NCBI RefSeq assembly: GCF_900635445.1
Contig: NZ_LR134117.1
Span: 806,001-870,000, forward strand
DNA length: 64,000 nt
Reading direction: 5' to 3'
Origin: Serratia odorifera
GTDB taxonomy: Bacteria > Pseudomonadota > Gammaproteobacteria > Enterobacterales > Enterobacteriaceae
Both the position numbers and the translations under genes were made by a program. Position 1 is the stretch's first letter. The number at the start of each line of letters is the position of its first letter. Positions 1 through 8,671 of the stretch are shown here, piece by piece. The notes beneath the pieces are model-generated. The model made no database searches, was not told the DNA's origin, and saw nothing but the letters and a program-made list of their open reading frames with translations.

Positions 1-501
1 GGTCAGGCGAAAGCGCAGATAGTCATGTGCCATCAAAATGCGATCGACGGCGGCGTACTGCGCCGGTTGATGCTGCTTCAGCCAGCGCAGCAGCAGCGCC
101 GGGTGACTGGGCCACAGCGGCTGCAGGCTACGCGGGTAGGTCTGCGCATCTACCCCGGCGCGCTGCAAGGCTGCGACCGTTTCCGCCGCGCGGTTGTCCG
201 AAGAGAGAATGCCGTTGCCGACCGGCTTGCCGTACCGGTCAATGGCATACAGCCCTTTGCCGTGCGCCGAAAAGCCGACGCCGCGCACCTGACCGGCATC
301 CAGCGCCGCTGCATGCAGCGTCTGGCGGATCGCGGCGCAGACGTCATCCCACAGCGCCTCCATATTGCGTTCGCTGAAACCTGGCCGGGCGGCGATCGTC
401 GCACCGTCGCGTTCGGCGATCGCCAGTTCTTCACCGTCAGCCCGGTACAACCCGGCCTTGATCACCGTGCCGCCGACGTCTATGCCAAGAAAAATGCCCA
501 T
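1..501 (-). CDS. FGGY-family sugar/polyol kinase (LyxK/EryA-like), partial
   Basis: N-terminal 167 residues of an FGGY carbohydrate kinase; the rest lies beyond the left edge. It opens with the phosphate-binding segment GIDVGGTVIKAGLY and carries GFSAHGKGLYAID and GNGILSSDNRA, which resemble L-xylulokinase LyxK and related kinases. The reading frame is open to base 1 with no indel. The ATG is 8 bases beyond the permease stop, so it should be the last gene seen of the eltD-ABC operon. It probably phosphorylates the ketose made by the dehydrogenase at 4095-5162. The family is clear; the substrate is an inference. Confidence 0.85.
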   Translation of the reverse strand, partial: MGIFLGIDVGGTVIKAGLYRADGEELAIAERDGATIAARPGFSERNMEALWDDVCAAIRQTLHAAALDAGQVRGVGFSAHGKGLYAIDRYGKPVGNGILSSDNRAAETVAALQRAGVDAQTYPRSLQPLWPSHPALLLRWLKQHQPAQYAAVDRILMAHDYLRFRLT

Positions 502-509
502 TGCGCCCC

Positions 510-1499
510 CTACTTGCGCCGCACGGAACTGAGATAGATGGCGGCCAGGATGATGCCGCCCTTCACCACGTTCTGGATATACGGCGACACGCTCATCAGA
601 TTGAGGCCGTTGTTCAGCACCCCGAGCATCATTGCCCCCACCAACGTGCCGACAATGGCGCCACGCCCGCCGGAGATTGCCGCCCCGCCGAGCACGACCG
701 CTGCAATGGCGTCCAGTTCAAAGCCTTCACCGGCGTTGGGCTGCCCGCTCATCAGGCGTGAGGTCAGCACCAGCCCGGCCAGCGCGGCGGTCAGACCGCT
801 TATCACGTACACCAGCATCTTGTAGCGCGGCACGCGGATGCCGCTCAGGCGCGCCGCCTCTTCGTTGCCGCCCATCGCGTAGATGTAACGGCCGAACGGC
901 AGCTGGTTCAGCATCAGCCAGGCCAGCAGGTACACGCCGAGCATGATCAGAATTGGCACCTGGATACCCAGCACCGTGCCGCGGCCGAAGAAGGCGAAGA
1001 CGTCGGGCAGGCCGGAGATCGGGTAGCCGCCGGTGTACAGCAGCGCCAGACCGCGGGCGATCCCCATCGATGCCAGAGTGACGATGATCGGCGGCATGCG
1101 CAGATAGGCGATGCAAGCGCCGTTGGCCAGACCGAATAGCGCCCCGACCGCCAATGCCGCCACCATCGCCAACGGGATGGGGATCGCCGCCAGCATCAGC
1201 CCGGCGGCGACGGAGCCGGCCAGCGCCATCACCGGCCCGACCGAGAGATCGATACCGCCGGTGAGGATGGCGCAGGTCATGCCCACCGCGATGATGGCGT
1301 TGATTGACACCTGGCGCGCCACATTGGTCAGGTTGTTGACGCTGAGGAAGCTGTCGTTCAGCACGCTCATCAGCGCAAACAGGATCACGAAGCCGATAAA
1401 CGGCAACACCGCCGGATGGTGTAGCAGTTTATCCCAGCGCTTGCCGAGGCTGGGGGCAGCGGCGCGGCGCGCCACGGCGGGTTGTTCAATTCCGATCAT
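510..1499 (-). CDS. ABC sugar/polyol transporter permease (RbsC family)
   Basis: Inner-membrane permease of a ribose-type ABC importer, 329 residues, with the many hydrophobic helices of the BPD_transp_2 family. GMTCAILTGGIDLSVGPVMA and GGNEEAARLSGI are typical of RbsC/AraH proteins. The frame is open further upstream, but the ATG at 1499 is chosen because it overlaps the TGA of the ATPase gene as ATGA, a sign of translational coupling. It works with the ATPase upstream and the binding protein at 3041-3958. Confidence 0.92.
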   Translation of the reverse strand: MIGIEQPAVARRAAAPSLGKRWDKLLHHPAVLPFIGFVILFALMSVLNDSFLSVNNLTNVARQVSINAIIAVGMTCAILTGGIDLSVGPVMALAGSVAAGLMLAAIPIPLAMVAALAVGALFGLANGACIAYLRMPPIIVTLASMGIARGLALLYTGGYPISGLPDVFAFFGRGTVLGIQVPILIMLGVYLLAWLMLNQLPFGRYIYAMGGNEEAARLSGIRVPRYKMLVYVISGLTAALAGLVLTSRLMSGQPNAGEGFELDAIAAVVLGGAAISGGRGAIVGTLVGAMMLGVLNNGLNLMSVSPYIQNVVKGGIILAAIYLSSVRRK

Positions 1500-2986
1500 A
1501 ATGCACTCCCGGTAGCGTGAAGCATGATGTGGTTGGATTCGATGTCGTCGCCGGTCAGCTCGGCAACGATGTGGCCGCCGCGAAACACCAGCACGCGGTC
1601 GCACACGCCGATGATCTCCGGCAGCTCGGAGGAAATCATGATGATGGAGATACCCTGCAGGGTCAGTTGCTGCATCAGCTGGTAGATCTCGGCCTTGGCG
1701 CCCACGTCGATACCGCGCGTCGGTTCGTCGAAGATCAAGATGTTGCAGTCGTTGTTGAGCCAGCGGGCGATCACCACTTTCTGCTGGTTACCGCCGCTCA
1801 GGGTACTGACGGCGGTATCCGCGCCCGGGGTTTTTACCCCGACCGCGTGGATCAACCGCTGCACCACGTCGCGATCCTTGCTGGCGCTGACGAAGATCTT
1901 GCCGCGCCGATGATGCCGGTTGAGGGTGATGTTCTGCGCCACCGAGAACGGCAGCACCAGGCCTTCGGTTTTGCGACTCTCCGGCAGCAGACCGATGCCC
2001 TGCGCCAGCGCCTGCGCCGGCGAATTCAGCGCCGCCGGCCGACCGCCGAGACTCACGCATTTGCGGTGGCAGCGACTGGCGCCGATCAGCGCCGACACGG
2101 TCTCGGTGCGTCCGGAGCCCACCAGTCCGGCAAAGCCGAGGATCTCGCCCTTATGCAGCCGAAATCGGTCCGTTGGGCCGTGCTTTTCGCGCTGGATCTC
2201 CGCCTCCAGCAACAGCGTCGAGGTGTCCACCGGGTGCTGTTTCAGCGGGAAGGCGTTTTCGATCTTGCGCCCGACCATCAGCCGTACCAGCTCTTCCACG
2301 TTGGTGTCGCCGGTGGCCAGCGTCTCGATATAGCTGCCGTCGCGCAGCACGGTGATGCGATCGCAAATGGTGAAGATCTCATCCAGGTGGTGCGAGATAA
2401 ACACCATGCCAACGCCCAGCAGCCGCAGATCGTTCATCACGCTAAACAGATGCTCGGCCTCGCCCGGGGTCAGCGTGGCGGTCGGCTCGTCCAGTACCAG
2501 CACGCGCGCCTCCAGCGACAGCGCCTTGGCGATCTCCACGAACTGTTGCTGCGCCACGCTCAACTGCTCCACCGGACAGTCGAGATCGATTTCCACCGTC
2601 AAGCGTTTGAAGATAGCTTCGGCCTTGCGCCGCATCGCGCGTCGATCCAACAGGCCCCAACGATTTCTGATCTCCCGGTTGAGAAAGATGTTGTCGATGG
2701 CGCTCATGTAGGGAATCAACGAGAATTCCTGAAAAATAATGCCGACACCGGCCTCGATCGCCTGGCGATAGTTGCTAAAGCGGCACTGCTCACCGTCGAT
2801 AAAAATGTCGCCCTCGTCCGGCTGATAAATGCCGCACATGATTTTCACCAGCGTCGATTTACCGGCGCCGTTTTCGCCCAGTAGGGCGTGCACCTCGCCG
2901 CGTTGAATGGCGAGATCGATGCCGTCCAGCGCCTTCACGCCGGGAAAGCTCTTTTTAATCCGCTTCAATTCCAATAAAGCTGTCAC
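1496..2986 (-). CDS. ABC sugar/polyol transporter ATPase, double domain (RbsA family)
   Basis: Cytoplasmic ATPase of the importer, 496 residues, with two tandem ABC modules as in RbsA/XylG/MglA. The first has Walker A GENGAGKST (about 37-45), signature LSVAQQQ and Walker B VLVLDEPTA. The second has a degenerate Walker A (GLVGSGRTE), which is normal in the family, signature LSGGNQQKV and Walker B ILIFDEPTRGID. The length is standard and the ORF intact. It follows the binding-protein gene by about 50 bases and overlaps the permease start by 4 bases. Confidence 0.94.
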   Translation of the reverse strand: MTALLELKRIKKSFPGVKALDGIDLAIQRGEVHALLGENGAGKSTLVKIMCGIYQPDEGDIFIDGEQCRFSNYRQAIEAGVGIIFQEFSLIPYMSAIDNIFLNREIRNRWGLLDRRAMRRKAEAIFKRLTVEIDLDCPVEQLSVAQQQFVEIAKALSLEARVLVLDEPTATLTPGEAEHLFSVMNDLRLLGVGMVFISHHLDEIFTICDRITVLRDGSYIETLATGDTNVEELVRLMVGRKIENAFPLKQHPVDTSTLLLEAEIQREKHGPTDRFRLHKGEILGFAGLVGSGRTETVSALIGASRCHRKCVSLGGRPAALNSPAQALAQGIGLLPESRKTEGLVLPFSVAQNITLNRHHRRGKIFVSASKDRDVVQRLIHAVGVKTPGADTAVSTLSGGNQQKVVIARWLNNDCNILIFDEPTRGIDVGAKAEIYQLMQQLTLQGISIIMISSELPEIIGVCDRVLVFRGGHIVAELTGDDIESNHIMLHATGSAL

Positions 2987-3040
2987 CGCAATACCCTCCG
3001 CGTCGAACGCCCCGCCGCAGCGGGGCGAACCTGGCCGCTG

Positions 3041-3958
3041 TTACCAGCTAAAGCCGGCCGCATTGCTGCGGTCGATCAGCTTCACCTTGACCGGTACGGT
3101 TTTCGGCACGGTGGCGCCCCAGTAGCGGGCCAGCGCGATGCCGAGCGCGATACGCAACTGGTCACGCGGGAACTGCGCCGAGGTGGCGATAAACGGTGAA
3201 TTCGGTTTGAGGATCTCTTTGATGGCTTCCGGCTGGCCGTCAACGCTGACCAGTTTCACCTTGGCGCCGTTGCTTTCAATCGCCGCCAGGGCGCCGAGCG
3301 CGCCAACGTCATTAACGCTGAAGATGCCCGCCAGATCCGGCGCCGACTGCAGCATGTTTTCAGTCACCGTCAGCGCGGTATCGCGCTCCTGCTTGCCGTT
3401 TTGTTTGGTGACAATCTTGATGTCGGGGTATTTCTTCATCGCCGCTTCGAAGCCGCGCACCCGCTCCAGGATCGGCACCACCGGGATGCCGTCAAGGATC
3501 GCTACCTTGCCTTTACCACCCAGTGATTTCGCCAGGTACTCGCCCGCCTGGAAGCCGGCGTCGTAGTTTTCCGAACCGACGAACGAGTCCAGGGGTCCGT
3601 CAGCCTGCGCGTCAATCGCCACCACCACCGCACCGGCTTTATGGGCGGAAATCACCGCCGACTGCACCCCCACCGAATCGGTCGGGTTGATCAGCAGGAT
3701 ATCCACCTTCTTCTGCAGCATATCCTCCACGTCGCCGATCTGCTTGGCGACGTCGTGACGCGCATCGGCCACGTACACTTTGGCGCCGATATCGGCCGCC
3801 GCCTGATCCAGCGCCTGTTTCATGGTGACGAAATAGTCGTTGTTCATTTCCTGGAACGACATACCGATAGTGATCTGCTTGGCCAGCGCCACATGGCTGG
3901 CCGCCAACATTCCACCGGCGACGATAAAAGGTAAGGTCTTTTTGAAAAATGAAAACAT
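3041..3958 (-). CDS. Periplasmic sugar/polyol-binding protein (RbsB family)
   Basis: Substrate-binding protein, 305 residues, with a Sec signal peptide (short basic start, hydrophobic stretch, cleavage probably after ASHVALA). The mature part begins KQITIGMSFQEMNNDYF and contains the two-lobed Peripla_BP_4 pattern (LLINPTDSVG, VGSENYDAGFQAGEYL, FSVNDVGALGAL). The ATG at 3958 is chosen over an in-frame TTG six bases upstream because AGGAG lies 8 bases before it. It delivers the ligand to the permease/ATPase pair; the ligand is probably a small polyol. Confidence 0.92.
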   Translation of the reverse strand: MFSFFKKTLPFIVAGGMLAASHVALAKQITIGMSFQEMNNDYFVTMKQALDQAAADIGAKVYVADARHDVAKQIGDVEDMLQKKVDILLINPTDSVGVQSAVISAHKAGAVVVAIDAQADGPLDSFVGSENYDAGFQAGEYLAKSLGGKGKVAILDGIPVVPILERVRGFEAAMKKYPDIKIVTKQNGKQERDTALTVTENMLQSAPDLAGIFSVNDVGALGALAAIESNGAKVKLVSVDGQPEAIKEILKPNSPFIATSAQFPRDQLRIALGIALARYWGATVPKTVPVKVKLIDRSNAAGFSW

Positions 3959-4094
3959 AGCCAATTCTCCTGTAGGGATAGCGTTTTGTTGTGATTATCA
4001 GAGCAACAGCATGTCTTTACTTTTGGCCGACCAGTGCCTCATCCGTTACGAACGAGGCGGTGGTCGTTACTGCAACAGCGGTACGGCGGGAATC

Positions 4095-5162
4095 TCAGGG
4101 AACCAGGATCACCTTGATAGAGTCGGTCGAATCCGCCAGGGCGAAAGCCTGATCCCAGTCGTTCAATGAATAGCTGTGGGTGACCACGCCGCTGGAGGTC
4201 ACCAGCCCGCGCTCGAACAGATCGATGGCGATTTCATAGCTGTAGGGCGCCAGGTGCGCGCCGCGAATGTCCAGCTCCTTGCGGTCACCGATGATCGACC
4301 AGTCGACGGTGGTTTCCTTGCCGAACACGCTGAACTCCACGAAGCGGCCCAGCTTGCGGATCATCTGCAACCCCTGGGTCACGCCGATCGGCGCGCCGGT
4401 GGCCTCGATATACACGTCGCAGCCGTAGCCGCCGGTCAGCGATTTGACGATGCCGTCGGCGTCTTCTTTCAGCGGGTTGATCACCACGTCGGCACCGAAC
4501 GCTTTCGCCAGTGCCAGCCGCTCGTCGATGGCGTCGATGACGATCAGTTTCTTCGGCGTTTTCAGGCGCGCCACCTGCACCATGCACAGCCCGAGCGGCC
4601 CGGCGCCGGCCAGCACCACCACGTCATCCAGTTGAATGTCGCCGCGCGCCACGGTGTGAATGGCGCAGGCCATCGGTTCAATCAGTACCGCGTCTTCGTG
4701 GCTCAGGCTTTCCGGGATCTTGTGCACGATGGCATTCTCGGAAAAGCGCATATACTCCGCCATGCCGCCTTCCGCCACGTCTTTCTGGAAGCCGTAAATA
4801 TTGTGCGTTTCACACATCCAGTAGCTGCCGGACTTGCAGTAGCGGCATTCCCAGCACGGTACGATCTGCTCGGCGATCACCCGTTCACCGACCTTATATT
4901 TGCCTTCAGCGCCCTCGCCCAACGCGGCAATACGCCCATAGAACTCATGCCCCGGCACTACCGGTGGTTTCACCCACGGGTTCTCCCCCCAGAACATCTG
5001 CGCGCCGTTTTTGCATTTGCAGTCGCCGGCACAGATGCCACAGCCTTCCACCTTGATCACCAGCTCGCGTGCCTTCGGCAACGGCGTAGGCACCTGTTCG
5101 AAACGATAATCCTGCGGGCCGTGGCAAACGACCGCGCGCATTTTTTCCGGCAACTGGCTCAT
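4095..5162 (-). CDS. eltD: Zinc-dependent polyol dehydrogenase, erythritol/L-threitol dehydrogenase (EltD) type
   Basis: Medium-chain zinc alcohol dehydrogenase, 355 residues. Catalytic-zinc segment CGICAGDC, a GHE motif (VVPGHEF), a four-cysteine structural-zinc loop (CWECRYCKSGSYWMC) and NAD-binding GAGPLG are visible. The start AVVCHGPQDYR, the LTGGYGCDVYIEATG segment and TVDWSIIGDRKELDIRGAHL closely match my memory of the Mycobacterium EltD erythritol/L-threitol dehydrogenase. GGAGG stands 6 bases before the ATG. It is the first gene of the operon, so it should oxidise the imported polyol before the FGGY kinase acts. The symbol is provisional, because threitol, erythritol or a pentitol could be the substrate. 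Confidence 0.8.
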   Translation of the reverse strand: MSQLPEKMRAVVCHGPQDYRFEQVPTPLPKARELVIKVEGCGICAGDCKCKNGAQMFWGENPWVKPPVVPGHEFYGRIAALGEGAEGKYKVGERVIAEQIVPCWECRYCKSGSYWMCETHNIYGFQKDVAEGGMAEYMRFSENAIVHKIPESLSHEDAVLIEPMACAIHTVARGDIQLDDVVVLAGAGPLGLCMVQVARLKTPKKLIVIDAIDERLALAKAFGADVVINPLKEDADGIVKSLTGGYGCDVYIEATGAPIGVTQGLQMIRKLGRFVEFSVFGKETTVDWSIIGDRKELDIRGAHLAPYSYEIAIDLFERGLVTSSGVVTHSYSLNDWDQAFALADSTDSIKVILVP

Positions 5163-5204
5163 TTATTCCTCCAATATATTTGTTAACAGCTTGAATTCTC
5201 TTAA

Positions 5205-5222
5205 TGTTGACGTTGTCATTTT
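5205..5222 (-). promoter_or_regulatory. Operator-like site, eltD-proximal copy of an inverted pair
   Basis: TGTTGACGTTGTCATTTT matches the reverse complement of 5297-5314 at 17 of 18 positions. The 14-base core is TG....ACGT....CA, symmetric in its outer and inner bases, as in many LacI/DeoR-type operators. It lies about 45 bases before the eltD ATG, where a repressor could block transcription. The binding protein is unknown. Confidence 0.5.
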
Positions 5223-5296
5223 TTTCCAATAAAAAACAGACAAGGTTATAAATAGATATATTTCAATAAATTAATCACTACACATACCGAAAACTC

Positions 5297-5314
5297 AAAA
5301 TGACAACGTGAACA
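5297..5314 (+). promoter_or_regulatory. Operator-like site, distal copy of an inverted pair
   Basis: AAAATGACAACGTGAACA is the inverted partner of 5205-5222, centre to centre about 92 bases, close to nine helical turns. This spacing would suit a looping repressor or sites bracketing the promoter. Confidence 0.5.
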
Positions 5315-5350
5315 TAGAGCAACATATAACCAAAGCTGTAAAAATAATTA

Positions 5351-5366
5351 TTTGAGCAAAATCACA
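5351..5366. promoter_or_regulatory. Possible CRP-cAMP site
   Basis: TTTGA-GCAAAA-TCACA matches the CRP pattern TGTGA-N6-TCACA in nine of ten core bases. It lies about 190 bases upstream of eltD and beyond the distal operator-like site, as expected for catabolite control of a polyol operon. Confidence 0.4.
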
Positions 5367-5590
5367 TATCGTTAACATTAAGCTTAAAAATGCTACAAAT
5401 ACGGATCGCGATCCCATTCTACGGCATCGTCGATCCACGCAGATCCACTGACCTCAGTCGGCGCAGGCAATGGCAAATCCGGCAATTTGCCGGCCGCAAC
5501 GCGCGCGCATTCGGCCGCCGGGCAGCGTCTAACGAAAATGCAGGGGTTAACAGAAACGGAAACTCAGGTGGGGGGATAGATCGACCCTAT

Positions 5591-6374
5591 TCAAGCCACT
5601 GGCATAAACAGGGTTTCAGCGTTATGTTGCAGCTGGGCGGCGATTTCATCCGCTGATTCGCAACGCAGCAGACACAGCGCCTCAAACACCTCGGCGGCGC
5701 GCTCTGGCCGGTTGGGCTGCCCCTGGTAACCGGCTAACGGCATATCCGGCGCGTCGGTTTCCAGCAACAGCGGAGGTCAGCGGCAATTGCGCCATCACCG
5801 CCCGGGTCTTTTGCGCCCGCTCATAGCTGATGGTACCGCCGACACCAATAGAGTAGCCCAGGCGGATAAACGCCTGCGCCTGCGACAAACTGCCGGCAAA
5901 CCCGTGTACCACGCCACAACGCGGCACCTCGGTTCGGCGTAATAGCGCAGCCAGCGGATCGTGGCTGCGGCGCGAATGCAGGATCACCGGCAAATCATAG
6001 CGTGCTGCCAGTTTAAGCTGGGCAGTCAGTAGCTGCTGCTGTCGCTCGAACTGCGGCGCTGGCATGTACAGATCGAGGCCGATTTCGCCGACGGCCACCA
6101 GCTTGTCCGGTTTGCCAGCCAACAACGCCGCCAGCTGTTCCAACTGTTGGTCGTGGTGCTGCGCGATATACAGCGGATGCAGCCCGAGCGCGGCGTACAG
6201 CGGTGAATAATCCTTGGCCAATTGCAGTACGCGCGCAAAACGATCGGCGGTCACCGTCGGCACAATAATACGCTGCACCCCGGCTGCCGCAGCGCGTTGC
6301 AGGCTTCCTGCCTCGTTGCCGGCAAACGGCGGGAAGTCGAAGTGGCAATGGGTATCGGTAAAACAGCGGCTCAT
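5591..6374 (-). CDS. yjjV: TatD-family metal-dependent hydrolase YjjV, one frameshift
   Basis: Homologue of E. coli YjjV, a TatD-type metallo-hydrolase. It shows the DTHCHFDFPPF metal motif at the start, ALGLHPLY, GEIGLDLY and ILHSRRSHDP. The frame breaks at an extra base near 5771. In the next frame LLLETDAPDMPLAGYQGQPN and the tail QHNAETLFMPVA restore the family C-terminus, with TGA at 5593-5591. Its start overlaps the yjjU stop by 4 bases, so the two are coupled. The break is probably a sequencing error. Confidence 0.88.
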
Positions 6375-7489
6375 AGCGTCTCTCCACCGCTGGCCGACTG
6401 GCCGTGCGGCAAGACGATCTGCGGCTGAGCGTCCGGTTGGGTACCGCTGGCAGCAACGGGCGTACGCGCCACCTCGCTGACAATCGGCGACGGCATCGCT
6501 ACGCTGTCCGGCTGAATTAAACGGCGCGACAGCGGCGTTTTCACCGCGATGCCGTCGGCTTTTTCCTGTTCCAGCAGCCAGTGGCCGACCGTAGCCAGGA
6601 AGTAACGCCCGCAGCGCCGCCCCAGATGATAATCGCGATTCAACGCCGAAACCTTGCTGCCCAGCGCATTACTGGCCAACGGTTTCGGCGGGAATATTTC
6701 GAAGATGCGCAAGTCACCCGGCGGCTTTTCAATAAACTGCTGAATACGATGGTAGCTCTGCTCATGGTGCTGCATCACCCGCACCATCTGTTGCAGGCTG
6801 CTTTCACCCAGCCACTGCTCCATGCGCTTCATCCACTGCGGCGTGTAATACATTTGCGATGGCACGGTGCGGATCACCACGATGGTATCGGCGCCGCGCC
6901 GATAGGCTTCTTCCACCGGGATGGCATCGCTGATGCCGCCATCCTGATAGCTGATGCCGTCCAGCTCTACGCCCAGACGGTAAAAACCGGGGATCGCGCT
7001 GGACGCCTTGATCGCCGGCAACCAGCTGTCACGCTGCGCCGGCAGATAGGTTGGCTCAAAGTTATCGCTGCGGCAGGCACACATCAGAAATTCCCGTCCG
7101 TCGATCAGCTGCTTTTCGGCAACGTCCATCGCCAGCGGCAATTGCTGCGAGGTAATGTCCACCAGCCAGTCGAGATCGATCAGATGCCCACCGCGCACAA
7201 AACGCAGCGGGTTAAAGAAATTTGCCGTAGTGGTGTAGCGGGTGATGACCCGACGCGCGTAGCCTAACTGGCCACAGACAAAGGCTGACAGGTTTTGCGC
7301 GCCAGCGGAGGTGCCGATCATCAGCTCGAAAGGGTTAAAGCGGGCCCGCTGGAATTCGTCCAGCACGCCGGCGGTGAAAATACCGCGCTGCCCGCCCCCT
7401 TCACAGACCAGCGCCATTTTACCGGGCCGGTATGGTTTATACGCCAGTGGCTCTATATTGCCGAGCGTGATGGGTATTCTGTATCCCAA
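6371..7489 (-). CDS. yjjU: Patatin-like phospholipase YjjU
   Basis: Patatin-family serine lipase/acylhydrolase, about 372 residues. It has the oxyanion loop EGGGQRG, nucleophile motif GTSAGA and catalytic aspartate in YQDGGISDA. The frame is open upstream as far as 7600, but that part overlaps the CsbD-like gene. I place the start at the TTG at 7489 because GAGG lies 8 bases before it and YRIPITLGNI matches the beginning of E. coli YjjU. That ribosome site overlaps the CsbD-like stop codon. The C-terminal 50 residues are proline/alanine-rich. Confidence 0.88.
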   Translation of the reverse strand: MGYRIPITLGNIEPLAYKPYRPGKMALVCEGGGQRGIFTAGVLDEFQRARFNPFELMIGTSAGAQNLSAFVCGQLGYARRVITRYTTTANFFNPLRFVRGGHLIDLDWLVDITSQQLPLAMDVAEKQLIDGREFLMCACRSDNFEPTYLPAQRDSWLPAIKASSAIPGFYRLGVELDGISYQDGGISDAIPVEEAYRRGADTIVVIRTVPSQMYYTPQWMKRMEQWLGESSLQQMVRVMQHHEQSYHRIQQFIEKPPGDLRIFEIFPPKPLASNALGSKVSALNRDYHLGRRCGRYFLATVGHWLLEQEKADGIAVKTPLSRRLIQPDSVAMPSPIVSEVARTPVAASGTQPDAQPQIVLPHGQSASGGETL

Positions 7490-7499
7490 CCCGATATCC

Positions 7500-7685
7500 T
7501 CAATGTGGTGTTTTGACTGAGGATACCTCTTCTTGCCCTCTTCCGTAATCTTCTTGCAGTACACCAGACAGGCAGTCATTACTTCCCGCCAGCCATGCAC
7601 AATCGCTGCCGGAGAACTCGGCCCAGGCCTGCCAGACCTGGCCTTTCAGCTGTTTCCAGCGTCCGAGAATGATGTCGCTGTTCAT
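7500..7685 (-). CDS. CsbD-like general stress protein (YjbJ family)
   Basis: Small hydrophilic protein of 61 residues opening MNSDIILGRWKQLKGQV, the CsbD/YjbJ signature (W-K-Q-hydrophobic-K-G-x-V). It is an uncharacterised stress-response family, often sigma-S dependent in enterobacteria. It sits between ytjA and yjjU on the same strand and its stop overlaps the yjjU ribosome site. E. coli has no csbD gene at this position. Confidence 0.8.
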   Translation of the reverse strand: MNSDIILGRWKQLKGQVWQAWAEFSGSDCAWLAGSNDCLSGVLQEDYGRGQEEVSSVKTPH

Positions 7686-7742
7686 GACTTGCCTCCCTAC
7701 TGCAAGAAAAGGGCTTAAGCTTTGTTACAATTTGAGAGCAGG

Positions 7743-7904
7743 CTAAGGACGTCGGCGACCGGTAAACAGGCTCACCAGGAACAGGATGATACCGACAACA
7801 AAGACGATTTTAGCCGCCCAGGCTGCGGTTCCCGCCAGCGTACCAAACCCCAGCGCGGCGGCAATCAGTGCGATGACTAAAAAGATAATGCCCCAACGAA
7901 ACAT
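7743..7904 (-). CDS. ytjA: DUF1328 small membrane protein YtjA
   Basis: A 53-residue protein, MFRWGIIFLVIALIAAALGF onward, with two hydrophobic helices and the tail LVSLFTGRRRP. This is the DUF1328/YtjA family of small inner-membrane proteins. AAGGAGAGG precedes the ATG. The position between osmY and yjjU matches E. coli synteny. Function is unknown; the osmY neighbourhood suggests stationary-phase or osmotic expression. Confidence 0.9.
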   Translation of the reverse strand: MFRWGIIFLVIALIAAALGFGTLAGTAAWAAKIVFVVGIILFLVSLFTGRRRP

Positions 7905-8004
7905 AAGCCTCTCCTTACCATAGTGAAAAAACGCATCGCAGCCTGTCGGTTGCCCAAACAGGCAACGTAAAATCAGGCCGCGGGTTATTCTATTTTTGTG
8001 GTAC

Positions 8005-8026
8005 TTCCCGGGCAGTGGCCCGGGAA
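8005..8026 (-). terminator. Strong hairpin between osmY and ytjA
   Basis: Nine-base perfect stem (TTCCCGGGC / GCCCGGGAA) with a four-base loop, 30 bases past the osmY stop. There is no U-run on the minus strand directly after it, so it may attenuate or stabilise the osmY mRNA rather than act as a full terminator. Confidence 0.45.
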
Positions 8027-8055
8027 TTGATGCTTGCTGTTACGGGTATTGCCGA

Positions 8056-8671
8056 TTACGGTTTGACCACCAGATCGTTCTTGACGCTCTTCACGCCATC
8101 AATCGCCTTGGCGATGCTTTCGGCACGATCGGACTGCGCCTGTGATTTCACTTCACCAGATAGCTGAACCACGCCTTCGGTGGTTTCTACTTTCACATTG
8201 CGTGAAGGCACGATATCGTCTGCCAGCAATTTGGCTTTCAGTTCGCTGGTGGTTGCAGTATCACCAGCGTACGACTTAACAGACTGTTTATCTTCATCTT
8301 TCACGTGCAGCTTGTCGCTGACGGATTTTACGCCTTCTACTTTACCGGCCACTTCAACCGCGTGCTCGGCCTGTGCCTGGCTGCCGACGAAACCGCTCAG
8401 CGTCACCACGCCCTGCTCCGTTTTTCACGGAAATATCGGTGCTTTTGATGCTGTCATCGTCTACCAGTGCACTTTTAACTTTAGCCGTTGTTGCGCTGTC
8501 ATCCATGTAGCCGTCGACTTTTTTCATGGAGCTATCGATTTTGGCGCCAGTGCTGTCAGCTGCGCTGGTTGCTTTATTGAGCAGCGTATCTTCAGCCAGA
8601 GCACTACCACTAACCAGAACGGAACCCAACACGACAGCCATCAGCGAATGTGCAAACTTGGTCTTTTTCAT
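8056..8671 (-). CDS. osmY: Osmotically inducible periplasmic protein OsmY (two BON domains), one frameshift
   Basis: Periplasmic BON-domain protein induced by salt and stationary phase in E. coli. The start MKKTKFAHSLMAVVLGSVLV is a signal peptide ending near SGSALA, with GGAAGAG before the ATG at 8671. Each of two BON repeats has an alternating hydrophobic pattern ending in GVKSV (GVVTLSGFVGSQAQ; GVVQLSGEVKSQAQ). An extra base in the A-run at 8421-8425 breaks the frame. Removing it gives SVKTEQGVVTLSG, the family sequence. Probably a sequencing error. Confidence 0.9.

Larger units (their letters stand above)
5163..5590. promoter_or_regulatory. AT-rich control region upstream of the eltD operon
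   Basis: The part next to eltD (about 5163-5400) is markedly AT-rich compared with the genes around it. It holds the inverted operator-like pair and a possible CRP site described separately. The remainder to the yjjV stop shows no credible gene: an 88-codon open frame at 5390-5656 has no family resemblance and runs into yjjV antisense. No regulator gene is adjacent. Confidence 0.6.

Noticed and set aside
1517..2884. A 455-codon plus-strand frame opposite the ABC ATPase gene
   Set aside because: Antisense shadow of a clear double-ABC protein in GC-rich DNA; its translation has no family pattern.
5390..5656. An 88-codon plus-strand frame upstream of eltD
   Set aside because: No ribosome site, no family resemblance, overlaps the yjjV end.
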